In this document: piece by piece, positions 51,862 to 60,451 of the stretch
How the letters are laid out: every line of letters starts with the position of its first letter
Numbering within the stretch: the stretch's first letter is position 1
NCBI RefSeq assembly: GCF_014270105.1
Contig: NZ_JACNMF010000003.1
Location: 496,001-560,000, forward strand
Length of the DNA stretch: 64,000 nucleotides
From: Hyunsoonleella aquatilis
GTDB lineage: Bacteria > Bacteroidota > Bacteroidia > Flavobacteriales > Flavobacteriaceae
Direction of reading: 5' to 3'
Made by a program: the position numbers and the translations under genes
The notes under the pieces: model-generated
The model's database searches: none
Seen by the model: only the letters and a program-made list of their open reading frames with translations
What the model was told of the DNA's origin: nothing

Positions 51862-52650
51862 TTATTCGAACTCCACCGAATTTAAAATCAATCCCGAAGC
51901 CGGTGCAATATAGTCCATCTTAATTTTGCTATCTGGAACAAGGCTATCTTTAATATCTTCAAGTGTTAATTTTCCCTTTCCCAAATCAATCAAAGTGCCC
52001 ATCATCAATCGGATTTGGTTTCGCATAAAGCCTTTGCCTTTTACCCTTAACAAGTATGACTTTTTGGGAAAATAATTGGCGGTATAGATGTTGTTTTCAA
52101 CCAATTCACATTGTAAAATTTCTCTGGTATAAATGCCATTTTCAGTGGGTTTGTAGCAATAACTCCATAAATAATATTCGCCCTCAAATAGTTTTGCGCC
52201 TTGTTTCATGATATCGATATCCAAGTCATCCAAAATGGTTGTCATGATGGGTGCACAAAATGGGTGGCACTTTTCGCCATAAGTAAACAAATACAAATAT
52301 TCCTTGGTTTTAGGATGATTTATAATATTGAATTTCTCGTCTACTTCTTTTATGGCAAGAGCTCGAATGTCTTGAGGCAGGTTGAAATTGAAAAGTTCTA
52401 AAAACCCATTTAAGTCCTCCAATTCATGTTGCAAAAACAATTCGAACGTGGCATTTTCAGCAGACACCATGGCATCGGTTCTACCCGAAACCAAGGTTTT
52501 AAAGTATTTACCCTCGAAAATATAATTTAGGGTGCGGTCCACCATCAAGTGCAACGTCTTTAAATTAGGTTGTTTTTGCCACCCATGAAACCGATAGCCC
52601 AAATATTGAAAATTTATAAGGTAGTAGTACTTTTTGGGTTGAAATTGCAT
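51862..52650 (-). CDS. truA: Divergent TruA-family tRNA pseudouridine synthase
   Basis: 262-residue TruA-fold enzyme that would convert uridines 38-40 in tRNA anticodon arms. The catalytic Asp is D59 in SGRTDAMVSAENATFEL. The usual RTDAGVHA is changed to RTDAMVSA, so the Gly-Val-His after the Asp is lost, a mark of a divergent paralog. KGKGFMRNQIRLMMGTLIDLGKG is the conserved C-terminal motif. It follows hisIE with stop and ATG adjacent (TAAATG), so it is cotranscribed with the his operon. Activity and targets may differ from canonical TruA. Confidence 0.85.
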   Translation of the reverse strand: MQFQPKKYYYLINFQYLGYRFHGWQKQPNLKTLHLMVDRTLNYIFEGKYFKTLVSGRTDAMVSAENATFELFLQHELEDLNGFLELFNFNLPQDIRALAIKEVDEKFNIINHPKTKEYLYLFTYGEKCHPFCAPIMTTILDDLDIDIMKQGAKLFEGEYYLWSYCYKPTENGIYTREILQCELVENNIYTANYFPKKSYLLRVKGKGFMRNQIRLMMGTLIDLGKGKLTLEDIKDSLVPDSKIKMDYIAPASGLILNSVEFE

Positions 52651-53244
52651 TTACTTATGCCTTCCTTTTAATTCGGCTTCAATATCTTTTAAGGTAAAGC
52701 CTTTGGCTTGTAATAACATCAAATAGTGAAACAATAAATCTGCCGATTCATACAAAAACAACTCGTCGTTATTGTCCATCGCTTCAATCACTGTTTCCAC
52801 AGCCTCTTCTCCTACTTTTTGAGCGACTTTATTGATGCCCTTTGAAAATAAACTGGCCACATAAGATTTGGCGGTATCTTTATTGGCAACACGTTCTGCA
52901 ATCACATTTTCTAAAGTAGAAAAGAAACCAAAATTAGAGCTATTCTCTTCTTTCCAGCAGGTATCGGTGCCCGTGTGGCACGTTGGCCCAACGGGGCTTA
53001 CCTTAACCAAAAGCGTATCGTTATCGCAATCATTTTTAATGTCAACCAGATTTAAAAAATTACCGCTTTCCTCACCTTTGGTCCAAAGGCGTTGTTTGCT
53101 TCTACTGAAAAAGGTGACTTTTTTGGTATCCAAAGTTTTTAGATAGGCTTCTTCGTTCATATAGCCCAGCATTAGCACATTTTTTGTGGTGGCGTCTTGA
53201 ATAATAGCGGGGACTAAACCGTTTTGATCGTATTTTATTTCCAT
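52651..53244 (-). CDS. hisIE: Phosphoribosyl-AMP cyclohydrolase / phosphoribosyl-ATP pyrophosphatase
   Basis: 197-residue fusion of two His steps. The HisI part (to about residue 107) has MLGYMNEEAYLKTL, FFSRSKQRLWTKGEESGNFL, DIKNDCDNDTLLVKV and PTCHTGTDTCW (Zn/Mg ligands). The HisE part (about 110-197) has SYVASLFSKGINKVAQKVGEEAVETVIEA and ESADLLFHYLMLL. It opens the ring after hydrolysing the pyrophosphate. Length normal. Last his gene, adjacent to truA and separated from hisF by a MITE-like repeat. Confidence 0.96.
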   Translation of the reverse strand: MEIKYDQNGLVPAIIQDATTKNVLMLGYMNEEAYLKTLDTKKVTFFSRSKQRLWTKGEESGNFLNLVDIKNDCDNDTLLVKVSPVGPTCHTGTDTCWKEENSSNFGFFSTLENVIAERVANKDTAKSYVASLFSKGINKVAQKVGEEAVETVIEAMDNNDELFLYESADLLFHYLMLLQAKGFTLKDIEAELKGRHK

Positions 53245-53251
53245 TTTCGTA

Positions 53252-53321
53252 TCATTCCCGTGAAAGCAGGAATCTATTTATTGTTTCTTCTGATATGGAT
53301 TCCGCATCAAGTGCGGAATGA
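53252..53321. repeat. MITE-like repeat between hisF and hisIE
   Basis: Ends TCATTCC (53252-53258) and GGAATGA (53315-53321) are inverted. Inside are ATTCCGC/GCGGAAT (53299-53305 and 53313-53319) and GTGAAAGCAGGAATC, halves of the common 'cattcccgtgaaagcgggaat' repeat. No coding content. It makes up most of the 94-bp gap. Confidence 0.65.
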
Positions 53322-53338
53322 CAAATGCGAACATTAAA

Positions 53339-54094
53339 TTATAGTCGCACTTGTATATTATGTTCTTTCAACTCCTTTTTCAAATCCGGAATTGGAATCT
53401 CACCAAAGTGAAATACGCTTGCAGCTAAGGCCGCATCGGCTTTTCCTTCAGTAAATGTATCTACAAAATGTTGTACGTTCCCAGCACCACCTGAGGCTAT
53501 AATTGGAATATTCAGCATATCCGATAGTTTGGCTAAAGCTTTATTTGCAAAACCTGATTTTGTACCATCATGGTTCATTGAAGTGAACAAAATCTCGCCA
53601 GCACCGCGTTCTTCAACTTCTTTAGCCCATTCGAACAAATCAATCTCCGTTGGGATGGTGCCTCCTGCTAAATGCACTTTCCAATTGCCATCTACCTTCT
53701 TTGCATCAATAGCAACCACAACACACTGGCTCCCGAATTTATCCGCCAATTCATTCACTAATTCAGGTCGCTTTACGGCTGAGGAATTAATAGAAACCTT
53801 ATCCGCTCCATTTTTCAACAAGGCATCCACATGCTCCACAGAAGAAATACCGCCACCTACTGTGAATGGAATATTGACCTGTTCGGCCACATGCAATACC
53901 ATTTCAAGAGTTGTTGCCCGGGCTTCAAGTGTTGCGGTGATATCCAAAAACACCAATTCATCCGCACCATAATCGGCGTACTGCTTTGCCAATTCCACAG
54001 GGTCTCCAGCATCTCGTAAATCTACGAAATTGACACCCTTAACGGTGCGTCCATTTTTAATGTCCAAACATGGAATAATTCGCTTTGTCAACAT
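53339..54094 (-). CDS. hisF: Imidazole glycerol phosphate synthase, cyclase subunit
   Basis: 251-residue TIM barrel. With HisH it makes imidazole glycerol phosphate and AICAR from [24 protein letters not shown] (Asp 11 general acid-base), [40 protein letters not shown] and [11 protein letters not shown] fit the family. Length normal. Starts just after hisA, with a 3-bp gap. Confidence 0.97.
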   Translation of the reverse strand: MLTKRIIPCLDIKNGRTVKGVNFVDLRDAGDPVELAKQYADYGADELVFLDITATLEARATTLEMVLHVAEQVNIPFTVGGGISSVEHVDALLKNGADKVSINSSAVKRPELVNELADKFGSQCVVVAIDAKKVDGNWKVHLAGGTIPTEIDLFEWAKEVEERGAGEILFTSMNHDGTKSGFANKALAKLSDMLNIPIIASGGAGNVQHFVDTFTEGKADAALAASVFHFGEIPIPDLKKELKEHNIQVRL

Positions 54095-54097
54095 GTT

Positions 54098-54829
54098 CTA
54101 CAAAAATTTTTCCAGTTGATAAAGGCTAATTCTATTTTCATAAATAGCCTTTCCAATTATCACTCCCTCGCAACCTATTTCCTTCAATATCGGCAATTCT
54201 CCAATATCAGAAATTCCTCCTGAAGCGATTAATTTGATGGATTGTCCGCTTTTGTTACTGCATTCGGAAATGATGCCTTTGTACAATTCCACGGCAGGCC
54301 CTTCCAACATCCCGTCTTTTGAAATATCGGTACAAATGACATATTTGATGCCTTTTTTTTGATAACCCTTAATAAATGGAATCAAATCTTCATTGCTATC
54401 TTCCTGCCAACCACTAATGGCAATCTTCCCGGCATTGCTATCGGCTCCCAAAATGATTTTTTCATTACCGTATTTTTCGACCCAACCATTAAATGTCTTA
54501 GGGTCTTTTACTGCAATACTCCCACCTGTAATCTGTTTAGCACCAGAATTAAAGGCAATATGCAGGTCTTCATCAGCTTTTAAACCACCGCCAAAATCAA
54601 TTCTTAATTTTGTCTTTGAGGCAATTTGCTCTAAAACTTTATAGTTGACTATGTGCTTAGCCTTAGCGCCATCCAAATCCACCAAGTGTAAATATTCAAT
54701 ACCTGCACCCTCAAACATTTTGGCAACCTCCAATGGGTTTTCATTGTACACTTTTTTAGTTTCGTAGTCGCCTTTGGTGAGGCGGACACATTTGCCTTCT
54801 ATGATATCTATGGCTGGTATTATTCTCAT
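54098..54829 (-). CDS. hisA: ProFAR isomerase
   Basis: 243-residue TIM barrel isomerising ProFAR to PRFAR (Amadori reaction). ATG 54829 ([22 protein letters not shown]) is the family start; a frame extension to 54847 adds six unsupported residues. Other signatures are [39 protein letters not shown] and [12 protein letters not shown]. The catalytic Asp (AID) and the second Asp (in TDISKDG) are present. Confidence 0.96.
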   Translation of the reverse strand: MRIIPAIDIIEGKCVRLTKGDYETKKVYNENPLEVAKMFEGAGIEYLHLVDLDGAKAKHIVNYKVLEQIASKTKLRIDFGGGLKADEDLHIAFNSGAKQITGGSIAVKDPKTFNGWVEKYGNEKIILGADSNAGKIAISGWQEDSNEDLIPFIKGYQKKGIKYVICTDISKDGMLEGPAVELYKGIISECSNKSGQSIKLIASGGISDIGELPILKEIGCEGVIIGKAIYENRISLYQLEKFL

Positions 54830-54838
54830 TTTTATAGC

Positions 54839-54893
54839 TTTTAGCAATTAGCAGTTGGTCTTTAGCTTTTAGCTAATGGCCAAAGGCCAACAC
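54839..54893. repeat. 'agctaaaagct' type spacer repeat between hisH and hisA
   Basis: About 55 bp made of TTAGCAATTAGCAGTTGG, CTTTAGCTTTTAGCTAATGGCCAAAGGCCAAC, with several internal dyads (TAGCTTTTAGCTA, TGGCCAAAGGCCA). Similar words occur between hisD and hisG (59036-59104). Confidence 0.5.
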
Positions 54894-55541
54894 CTACATA
54901 TTTATAAAGTTCTTCAATATTTTGGCACCTTCATTTCCGCTCTTCTCAGGGTGAAATTGTGTGCCATAAAAATTTTCGTGTTGTAAGGCCGAAGCATAAT
55001 TAATTCCGTAATCTGTTTTTGAAATGGTTTCATTACAATGCTCAGCGTAAAAGCTATGAACGAGATACATGTATTCGTTCTCTTTAATACCTTTAAACAA
55101 ATTAGATTTCAAATCCTTTATGACGTTCCAGCCCATTTGAGGTACTTTCACTTCATTTGAAAAGCGTTTTACATTCGTTTGAAAAATACCCAAACCTTCG
55201 GTATCATTTTCTTCGGTGTGCAAACACATCAATTGCATCCCTAAGCAGATGCCTAAAACGGGTTGTTTAAGCTTAGGAATCAATTTATCCAACCCGCTTT
55301 CCTTGAGCATTCTCATTGCAGAACTTGCTTCCCCCACACCCGGAAAAATTACTTTATCTGCGGATTCAATCTCCTTAGGATTATTGGACAGTACCGCATC
55401 ATATCCTAAACGTTTAAATGCGAATTGGATGCTCTTTATGTTTCCTGCGCCGTAATCTATAATTACAACAGAAGCCCCTCCTAGCCTCCCCGAAGGGGAG
55501 GAACTCTTACTCTTATTTATATTGTTATTCATTAATTTCAT
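54894..55541 (-). CDS. hisH: Imidazole glycerol phosphate synthase, glutaminase subunit, with repeat-derived N-terminus
   Basis: 215-residue class I glutamine amidotransferase supplying ammonia to HisF. The catalytic Cys is C99 in VLGICLGMQLMC. The His-Glu pair is in GTQFHPEKSG. HisH proteins normally begin within one or two residues of the core VVIIDYGAGNIKS, here at residues 25-37. The only in-frame starts are the ATGs 24 and 21 codons earlier, so 24 extra residues (MKLMNNNINK...SSSPSGRLGGAS) are made. Residues 13-23 come from a dispersed repeat. The rest is standard. Confidence 0.94.
   Translation of the reverse strand: MKLMNNNINKSKSSSPSGRLGGASVVIIDYGAGNIKSIQFAFKRLGYDAVLSNNPKEIESADKVIFPGVGEASSAMRMLKESGLDKLIPKLKQPVLGICLGMQLMCLHTEENDTEGLGIFQTNVKRFSNEVKVPQMGWNVIKDLKSNLFKGIKENEYMYLVHSFYAEHCNETISKTDYGINYASALQHENFYGTQFHPEKSGNEGAKILKNFINM
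55474..55504 (-). repeat. Dispersed GC-rich repeat inside the hisH 5' coding region
   Basis: AGCCCCTCCTAGCCTCCCCG...AAGGGGAGG is a copy of the 'CCTCCCCGAAGGGGAGG' flavobacterial spacer repeat, with a CCTCCCC/GGGGAGG hairpin. It encodes residues 13-23 of HisH (SSSPSGRLGGA) in frame. An inverted copy lies 43 bp upstream. Confidence 0.75.
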
Positions 55542-55546
55542 TTTTT

Positions 55547-55577
55547 CTCCTCCCCTACGGGGAGGTTGGGTGGGGCC
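55547..55577. repeat. Inverted copy of the GC-rich repeat between hisB and hisH
   Basis: CTCCTCCCCTACGGGGAGG followed by TTGGGTGGGGCC is the reverse-complement relative of the copy at 55474-55504 and holds its own CCTCCCC/GGGGAGG dyad. It reaches the hisB stop codon. The two copies frame the hisH start codon. Confidence 0.7.
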
Positions 55578-56713
55578 TACAACATTCCTTTTGTACTCGG
55601 CAAAAACATCCTATTTGGGTCTCTTTTTACCGCCATTTTCATTGCTTTTGCAAAGGCTTTAAATATGCCTTCTATTTTATGATGTTCGTTTTTACCTTCA
55701 GCTTTTATATTCAAGTTGCACTTGGCACCATCAGTAAACGACTTAAATAGGTGGAAAAACATTTCCGTTGGCATATCCCCTATTTTTTCACGTTTAAATT
55801 CTGCATCCCACTCTAGCCAGTTTCTTCCGCCAAAATCCACAGCTACTTGGGCTAAACAATCATCCATTGGTAGGCAAAATCCGTAACGCTCAATACCTAG
55901 TTTGTTACCTAAAGCCTTATTGAACAATTCGCCTAAGGCAATCATCGTATCTTCAATAGTGTGGTGCTCATCAACTTCTAAATCACCATCCACTTTAATG
56001 GTTAAATCCATTGCACCATGGCGTCCAATTTGATCTAACATGTGATCGAAAAATGACAATCCTGTATCAATTTTATTCTTACCTGAGCCATCAAGATTCA
56101 ACTTGATATATATTTGAGTTTCATTAGTATTACGGGTAATTTCCGCAACCCTATCTTTCAATTTTAAAAACTCATATATTTCTTTCCAATCTGTACTGGT
56201 CAGGGCTATACAATCTAGAATTTCTTGTTTCGATGCTTCGATTTCATCCGCTCCTAAATTTGGATCTTCCGACAGATAAATACCTTTAGCTCCAAGGTTT
56301 TTAGCTAATTCCATATCGGTAATTCTATCACCCAGAACAAAAGAGTTTTCCAAATCATAATCCTCCGAAAAATATTCGGTTAACAAACCAGTTCTTGGTT
56401 TTCGGGTTTCAGCATTTTCGTGCGGAAAGGTTTTATCAATATGAATCGCAGAAAACTCAACTCCTTCTTTCTTAAATGCGTCAATAATTTTATTCTGAGC
56501 AGGCCAAAAGGTGTCTTCCGGAAAGGAATTGGTGCCCAAGCCATCTTGATTAGTCACCATAACCAATTCATAATCCAATTCATTCGCAATTTTTGACATG
56601 TATTGAAACACCTTGGGATAAAACTCTAATTTTTCCAGACTATCCAATTGATAATCTAATGGCGGTTCTAAAACTAGAGTGCCGTCTCTGTCTATAAATA
56701 GTACTTTTTTCAT
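55577..56713 (-). CDS. hisB: Histidinol-phosphatase / imidazoleglycerol-phosphate dehydratase
   Basis: 378-residue fusion as in enterobacteria. The HAD phosphatase part (1 to about 165) starts [17 protein letters not shown] (nucleophile Asp 7 or 9) and has [33 protein letters not shown]. The dehydratase part (about 190-378) has [43 protein letters not shown] and [19 protein letters not shown], which bind manganese. It overlaps hisC by 4 bp (ATGA). Confidence 0.96.
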   Translation of the reverse strand: MKKVLFIDRDGTLVLEPPLDYQLDSLEKLEFYPKVFQYMSKIANELDYELVMVTNQDGLGTNSFPEDTFWPAQNKIIDAFKKEGVEFSAIHIDKTFPHENAETRKPRTGLLTEYFSEDYDLENSFVLGDRITDMELAKNLGAKGIYLSEDPNLGADEIEASKQEILDCIALTSTDWKEIYEFLKLKDRVAEITRNTNETQIYIKLNLDGSGKNKIDTGLSFFDHMLDQIGRHGAMDLTIKVDGDLEVDEHHTIEDTMIALGELFNKALGNKLGIERYGFCLPMDDCLAQVAVDFGGRNWLEWDAEFKREKIGDMPTEMFFHLFKSFTDGAKCNLNIKAEGKNEHHKIEGIFKAFAKAMKMAVKRDPNRMFLPSTKGML

Positions 56714-57747
56714 CCTATTGATTTTAAAGTATCTAATAATATTTTGTTCTCTTCAGGCGTACCAACTGTAAAACGTAAACAATTTTCACACCCTGGCTGG
56801 GTGGTTCTATTTCTAACAACAATACCTTTTTCTATAAGTTGATTGTAACGCTTTGTCGCATCATCAACTTTAGCTAAAACAAAGTTGGCATCTGTTGGAT
56901 AAATTTTTGATACAAAGCCAACGTTTTGTAATTGCTTTACCAATACATCCCGCTCTTCCAAAATTTCTCTAACTTGGTTTTGAGTTAGTTCATTTTGTTC
57001 TAACTGAGCTATAGCTTTTTGTTGCGTTAACTCATTGACATTATATGGCGGTTTAATCCGATTTAAAACCGAAATAATCTCCTCGGATGCATAACAAATT
57101 CCTAGTCTGATTCCTGCCATTCCATATGCTTTAGACAAGGTTTGTGTCACAATCAAATTTGGAAATTCATTCAATCTACTCGCCCAACTTTCCTCATTAG
57201 AAAAATCAATATATGCTTCATCAATAACAACAATGCCTTTAAAGGATCTGATTAACTTTTCAACAGCCACTGCCTCAAAACTATTGCCCGTTGGATTATT
57301 TGGTGAGCACAGAAACAACAACTTTGAATTTAAATCTGCAATACTTAAGATCTCATCAACTTTAGGTTGAAATCTAACATCCAACTGAACACTTTTAATC
57401 CCGACAGCATTGATATTGGCTAAAACACTGTACATCCCGTATGTTGGAGGCAGAGTAATGATATTATCTTGATTTGGTTCGCAAAACGCGCGATAAATTA
57501 AATCCAAAACTTCGTCACTTCCATTGCCCAATAGGATATTCTTTTGAGGTATGGATTTAATTTCTGAAAGTAGAGATTTAACCGTACGTTGTTGAGGGTC
57601 TGGGTATCGATTTACACCATTTTCAAAAGGATTTTCATTCGCATCCAAAAACACCATATCAGCACTATTGCCTTGATATTCATCTCTTGCTGATGAATAC
57701 GGCTTAAGTGCTTTAACCGTTGGTCTTATTAAATCTTGAATATTCAT
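56710..57747 (-). CDS. hisC: Histidinol-phosphate aminotransferase
   Basis: 345-residue PLP aminotransferase turning imidazole-acetol phosphate into histidinol phosphate. [55 protein letters not shown] and the PLP Lys in [16 protein letters not shown] are all present. Normal length. Its ATG overlaps the hisD stop by one base (TAATG) and its end overlaps hisB by 4. Confidence 0.96.
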   Translation of the reverse strand: MNIQDLIRPTVKALKPYSSARDEYQGNSADMVFLDANENPFENGVNRYPDPQQRTVKSLLSEIKSIPQKNILLGNGSDEVLDLIYRAFCEPNQDNIITLPPTYGMYSVLANINAVGIKSVQLDVRFQPKVDEILSIADLNSKLLFLCSPNNPTGNSFEAVAVEKLIRSFKGIVVIDEAYIDFSNEESWASRLNEFPNLIVTQTLSKAYGMAGIRLGICYASEEIISVLNRIKPPYNVNELTQQKAIAQLEQNELTQNQVREILEERDVLVKQLQNVGFVSKIYPTDANFVLAKVDDATKRYNQLIEKGIVVRNRTTQPGCENCLRFTVGTPEENKILLDTLKSIG

Positions 57748-59030
57748 TATTTCAAATCCTTTAAACGAATACTTACCGCATTTTTATGCGCCTGCAAACC
57801 TTCTGCTTCGGCCATCAACTCAATGGTTTCACCAATATTTAAAATACCTTCCCTAGAAATTTTTTGAAAGGTCATACTCTTCATAAAACTGTCCAAATTC
57901 ACTCCAGAATACGCTTTACTAAATCCATTCGTTGGCAACGTGTGATTGGTTCCCGAGGCATAATCTCCCGCGCTTTCAGGAGTATAATCTCCGATAAATA
58001 TTGAACCTGCATTACTAATTCCTTCAACATATAATGCTTCATTTTTGGAACAAATAATGAAGTGCTCTGGCCCATATTCATCAATCATTTCTAAAGCTAT
58101 ATTGTCATTTTCAACATAGATTAGTTTAGAATTTGCAATAGCTTTTTCAGCAATAGCTTTACGTGGCAACACATCTAATTGCCGTTCAACTTGATCCGCA
58201 ATTGCTTCGATAATACTTTCTGAAGTTGAAACCAAAATTACTTGGCTATCGGTTCCATGTTCTGCTTGACTCAATAAATCTGAAGCGATATATGAAGCAT
58301 TAGCTGACTCATCTGCTACCACCAATAATTCACTTGGCCCTGCAGGCATATCAATAGCTACACCATATTTTGTTGCCAACTGTTTTGCAACCGTTACGTA
58401 TTGATTTCCGGGTCCGAAAATTTTATACACTTTCGGAATGGTTTCCGTACCAAAAGTTAATCCTGCTATGGCTTGAATACCTCCAACCTTGATAATTTTG
58501 GTAACACCACATAATTTAGCCGTAAACAAAATTTCTGGTGCTAGTTTACCTTCTTTATTTGGTGGCGAACACAACACAATATCCTTAGAACCCGCTATTT
58601 GAGCAGGAACCGCAAGCATCAAAACCGTTGAAAACAAAGGAGCCGTACCTCCAGGAATATAAAGCCCAACCTTTTGAATTGGTCTTTTTTCCTGCCAACA
58701 TTGAACACCGTTTGTAGTTTCAATTTCAACTTTTGGTGTTTTTTGTGCTTTGTGAAAGACTTCAATATTTTCTTTGGCTTGTCTGATGGCATTCTGTAAT
58801 TTTTGAGGCACTTTCTGAATTGCCTCATCAATTTCTTCAGAAGTCACCACACTGGAATCCAAAGAAACTCCATCAAACTTGCTTGTATATCGCTGAATAG
58901 CTCTGTCACCATTTTCTGAAACATCTTGAAAAACGGCATTGACTATCCCCTCAATATCTCCAACAGTTTGGGTAGGCCTTTTTAAAATTTCAGACCATTC
59001 ACTTTTATTTGGATTTTTAATGACTTGCAT
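57747..59030 (-). CDS. hisD: Histidinol dehydrogenase
   Basis: 427-residue Zn/NAD enzyme oxidising histidinol to histidine in two steps. VGLYIPGGTAPLFSTVLMLAVPA, GPGNQYVTVAKQLA, IDMPAGPSELLVVAD, LLSQAEHGTDSQVILVS (zinc His), GPEHFIICS and NHTLPTNGFSKAYSGVNLDSF are family signatures. Normal length. A repeat-filled 77-bp gap separates it from hisG. Confidence 0.96.
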   Translation of the reverse strand: MQVIKNPNKSEWSEILKRPTQTVGDIEGIVNAVFQDVSENGDRAIQRYTSKFDGVSLDSSVVTSEEIDEAIQKVPQKLQNAIRQAKENIEVFHKAQKTPKVEIETTNGVQCWQEKRPIQKVGLYIPGGTAPLFSTVLMLAVPAQIAGSKDIVLCSPPNKEGKLAPEILFTAKLCGVTKIIKVGGIQAIAGLTFGTETIPKVYKIFGPGNQYVTVAKQLATKYGVAIDMPAGPSELLVVADESANASYIASDLLSQAEHGTDSQVILVSTSESIIEAIADQVERQLDVLPRKAIAEKAIANSKLIYVENDNIALEMIDEYGPEHFIICSKNEALYVEGISNAGSIFIGDYTPESAGDYASGTNHTLPTNGFSKAYSGVNLDSFMKSMTFQKISREGILNIGETIELMAEAEGLQAHKNAVSIRLKDLK

Positions 59031-59035
59031 TTTAA

Positions 59036-59104
59036 TTAGCTTTTGGCTTTTGGCTTTTGGCTTTTGGCTACTAGCTAATCGCTAATTGCAAAAGGCTAAA
59101 AGCT
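59036..59104. repeat. Tandem heptamer and 'agctaaaagct' repeat between hisD and hisG
   Basis: TTTTGGC occurs four times in a row (59041-59068), then CTAGCTAATCGCTAATTGCAAAAGGCTAAAAGCTAT, which is partly complementary to the first half. Family resemblance to 54839-54893. In a non-coding gap, so copy changes would not shift a frame. Confidence 0.6.
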
Positions 59105-59107
59105 ATA

Positions 59108-59965
59108 TTATAACACCATTTTTTCAATTGGGCAAACCAAAATACCTTGGGCGCCGTTTACCTTTAATTCATCGATGACTTCCCAGAACTCATTCTTGCT
59201 AATTACAGAGTGTATCGAACTCCAACCTTTTTCTGCCAAAGGCAATACAGTTGGACTCTTCATTCCTGGTAAAATATTGATGATATCTTGTACTTTGTCA
59301 TTTGGAGCATTGAGTAGGATATACTTAGATTGTCTTCCTTTTAAAACCGATTGAATTCTAAATTGAATGGTCTCCAAAATTGCTTTTCGATCTTCATCCA
59401 TTTTAGGCGAAACTGCCAAGACTGCCTCAGACTTCAAGATAGTATCCACTTCTTTTAGATTATTTTTGAAAAGTGTACTTCCACTTGATACGATATCGCA
59501 AATAGCATCCGCTAACCCAATATTTGGTGCAATTTCAACAGAACCATTAATGATGTGCAGATTTGCATTCACGCCATTTTTATCCAAATACATTTTTACG
59601 GTATTTGGGTAAGAAGTTGCAATACGCTTTCCTTCCAAATCTTTAATACTTAAATAATTGTCCGATTTAGGCACAGCAATACAAACACGACAAGAAGAGA
59701 AGCCTAGTTTTTCTACTACATCAATACCTTCTCCTTTTTCAATCAATACATTTTCTCCAATAATGGCGGCATCCACAACTCCGTCTTTTAAATATTGCGG
59801 GATGTCTCCATTTCTTAAATAAAAAACTTCTACAGGAAATCCTTTGGCCGAGGCCTTTAATTGATCTTTCCCATTGTCAATTGAAATACCTATATCTTTT
59901 AAAATCCGCATCGAATCTTCGTTTAAACGACCCGATTTTTGCACTGCAATTCTTAATTTACTCAT
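59108..59965 (-). CDS. hisG: ATP phosphoribosyltransferase, long form
   Basis: 285-residue first enzyme of histidine synthesis (HisG-L), adding PRPP to ATP. SKLRIAVQKSGRLNEDSMRILKDIGI, GDIPQYLKDGVVDAAIIGENVLIE, RIATSYPNTVKMYLDKNGV and DAICDIVSSGSTLFKNNL (PRPP loop) form the catalytic part. The ACT-like C-terminal domain (about 215-285; SPTVLPLAEKGWSSIHSVISKNEFW) binds histidine for feedback. First structural gene of the his operon, behind the attenuator. Confidence 0.97.
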   Translation of the reverse strand: MSKLRIAVQKSGRLNEDSMRILKDIGISIDNGKDQLKASAKGFPVEVFYLRNGDIPQYLKDGVVDAAIIGENVLIEKGEGIDVVEKLGFSSCRVCIAVPKSDNYLSIKDLEGKRIATSYPNTVKMYLDKNGVNANLHIINGSVEIAPNIGLADAICDIVSSGSTLFKNNLKEVDTILKSEAVLAVSPKMDEDRKAILETIQFRIQSVLKGRQSKYILLNAPNDKVQDIINILPGMKSPTVLPLAEKGWSSIHSVISKNEFWEVIDELKVNGAQGILVCPIEKMVL

Positions 59966-60011
59966 TTTTGTTATTCTTCTGAGTTTGAAACTACCAAGCT
60001 GAAATTAAATT

Positions 60012-60090
60012 AAAAAACCCGCTTGATGAGTCTCAAACGGGTTTAAAATATATGTTGATATTACTCAATACATTTTTACTTCGCTTGAGA
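60012..60090 (-). promoter_or_regulatory. his attenuator: terminator and antiterminator
   Basis: Minus-strand terminator: AAACCCG/CGGGTTT stem (60038-60044 and 60015-60021), extended inward by TTGA/TCAA, then U6. Antiterminator: TCTCAAGCG in the leader peptide (plus-strand 60082-60090) pairs over 9 bp, with one G-U, with CGTTTGAGA in the terminator 5' arm (60031-60039). The antiterminator arm lies 11-19 nt after the triple His codons, so a ribosome stalled there frees it, while a full run to the stop hides it. Confidence 0.8.
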
Positions 60091-60129
60091 GCAAATGTAA
60101 AAATGATGATGTGTTTGAGTAATGTTCAT
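60076..60129 (-). CDS. hisL: his operon leader peptide
   Basis: 17-residue ORF MNITQTHHHFYICSQAK with three consecutive His codons (CAT CAT CAT) at residues 7-9. ATG 60129, TAA 60076-60078. Its Ser-Gln-Ala codons carry the antiterminator arm. Starvation for charged tRNA-His would stall the ribosome on HHH and let hisG onward be transcribed. Same principle as E. coli hisL, different sequence. Confidence 0.82.
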   Translation of the reverse strand: MNITQTHHHFYICSQAK

Positions 60130-60144
60130 TTCGTTTATTTGGTG

Positions 60145-60177
60145 CAAATATCAATAAAATCTAGTTAAAATTCCAAA
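60145..60177 (-). promoter_or_regulatory. Candidate his promoter
   Basis: On the minus strand TTTG (60174-60177) and GATATTTG (60145-60152) are 21 nt apart, close to the Bacteroidota TTG / TAnnTTTG promoter (first base of the -7 box differs). The predicted start would be near 60139, about 10 nt before the leader ATG. Confidence 0.4.
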
Positions 60178-60451
60178 TAATACCGGCAATTTTTAAAACA
60201 TTTAGATATTAAACGGTTTAGAATGACAAATCCTGTTAATAATTGAAGATTAAATACTAAATCTTAAAATATCCAATATTTAGCATTGCATTATTAATCT
60301 TTTTTAGGTGCAAAATTATACCCAAGTTAATGATACCTGAGGATTCAATAATTAGTGACGCATCTGTTCAAAAAGCAGACCTTTTTTTTTCATTGACCCT
60401 GCAATCGATAGATTAATTTAGTTATTTTGCGCCCAATTTAATAAAGCCATA
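60178..60451. other. Rest of the 486-bp gap between hisG and the methyltransferase
   Basis: Beyond the his leader and promoter this AT-rich stretch holds no ORF or stable hairpin that I can support. A TTATTTTGC box about 30 bp before 60452 is near the -7 consensus for the plus-strand gene. Confidence 0.4.

Noticed and set aside
53529-53972. 147-residue antisense ORF within hisF
   Set aside because: Shadow frame; composition follows hisF codons read backwards.
59041-59068. (TTTTGGC)4 heptamer considered as a second phase-variation tract
   Set aside because: It sits in the hisG-hisD gap, 11 bp before the hisD ATG on the coding strand, not within a frame; only a minor effect on translation is possible.
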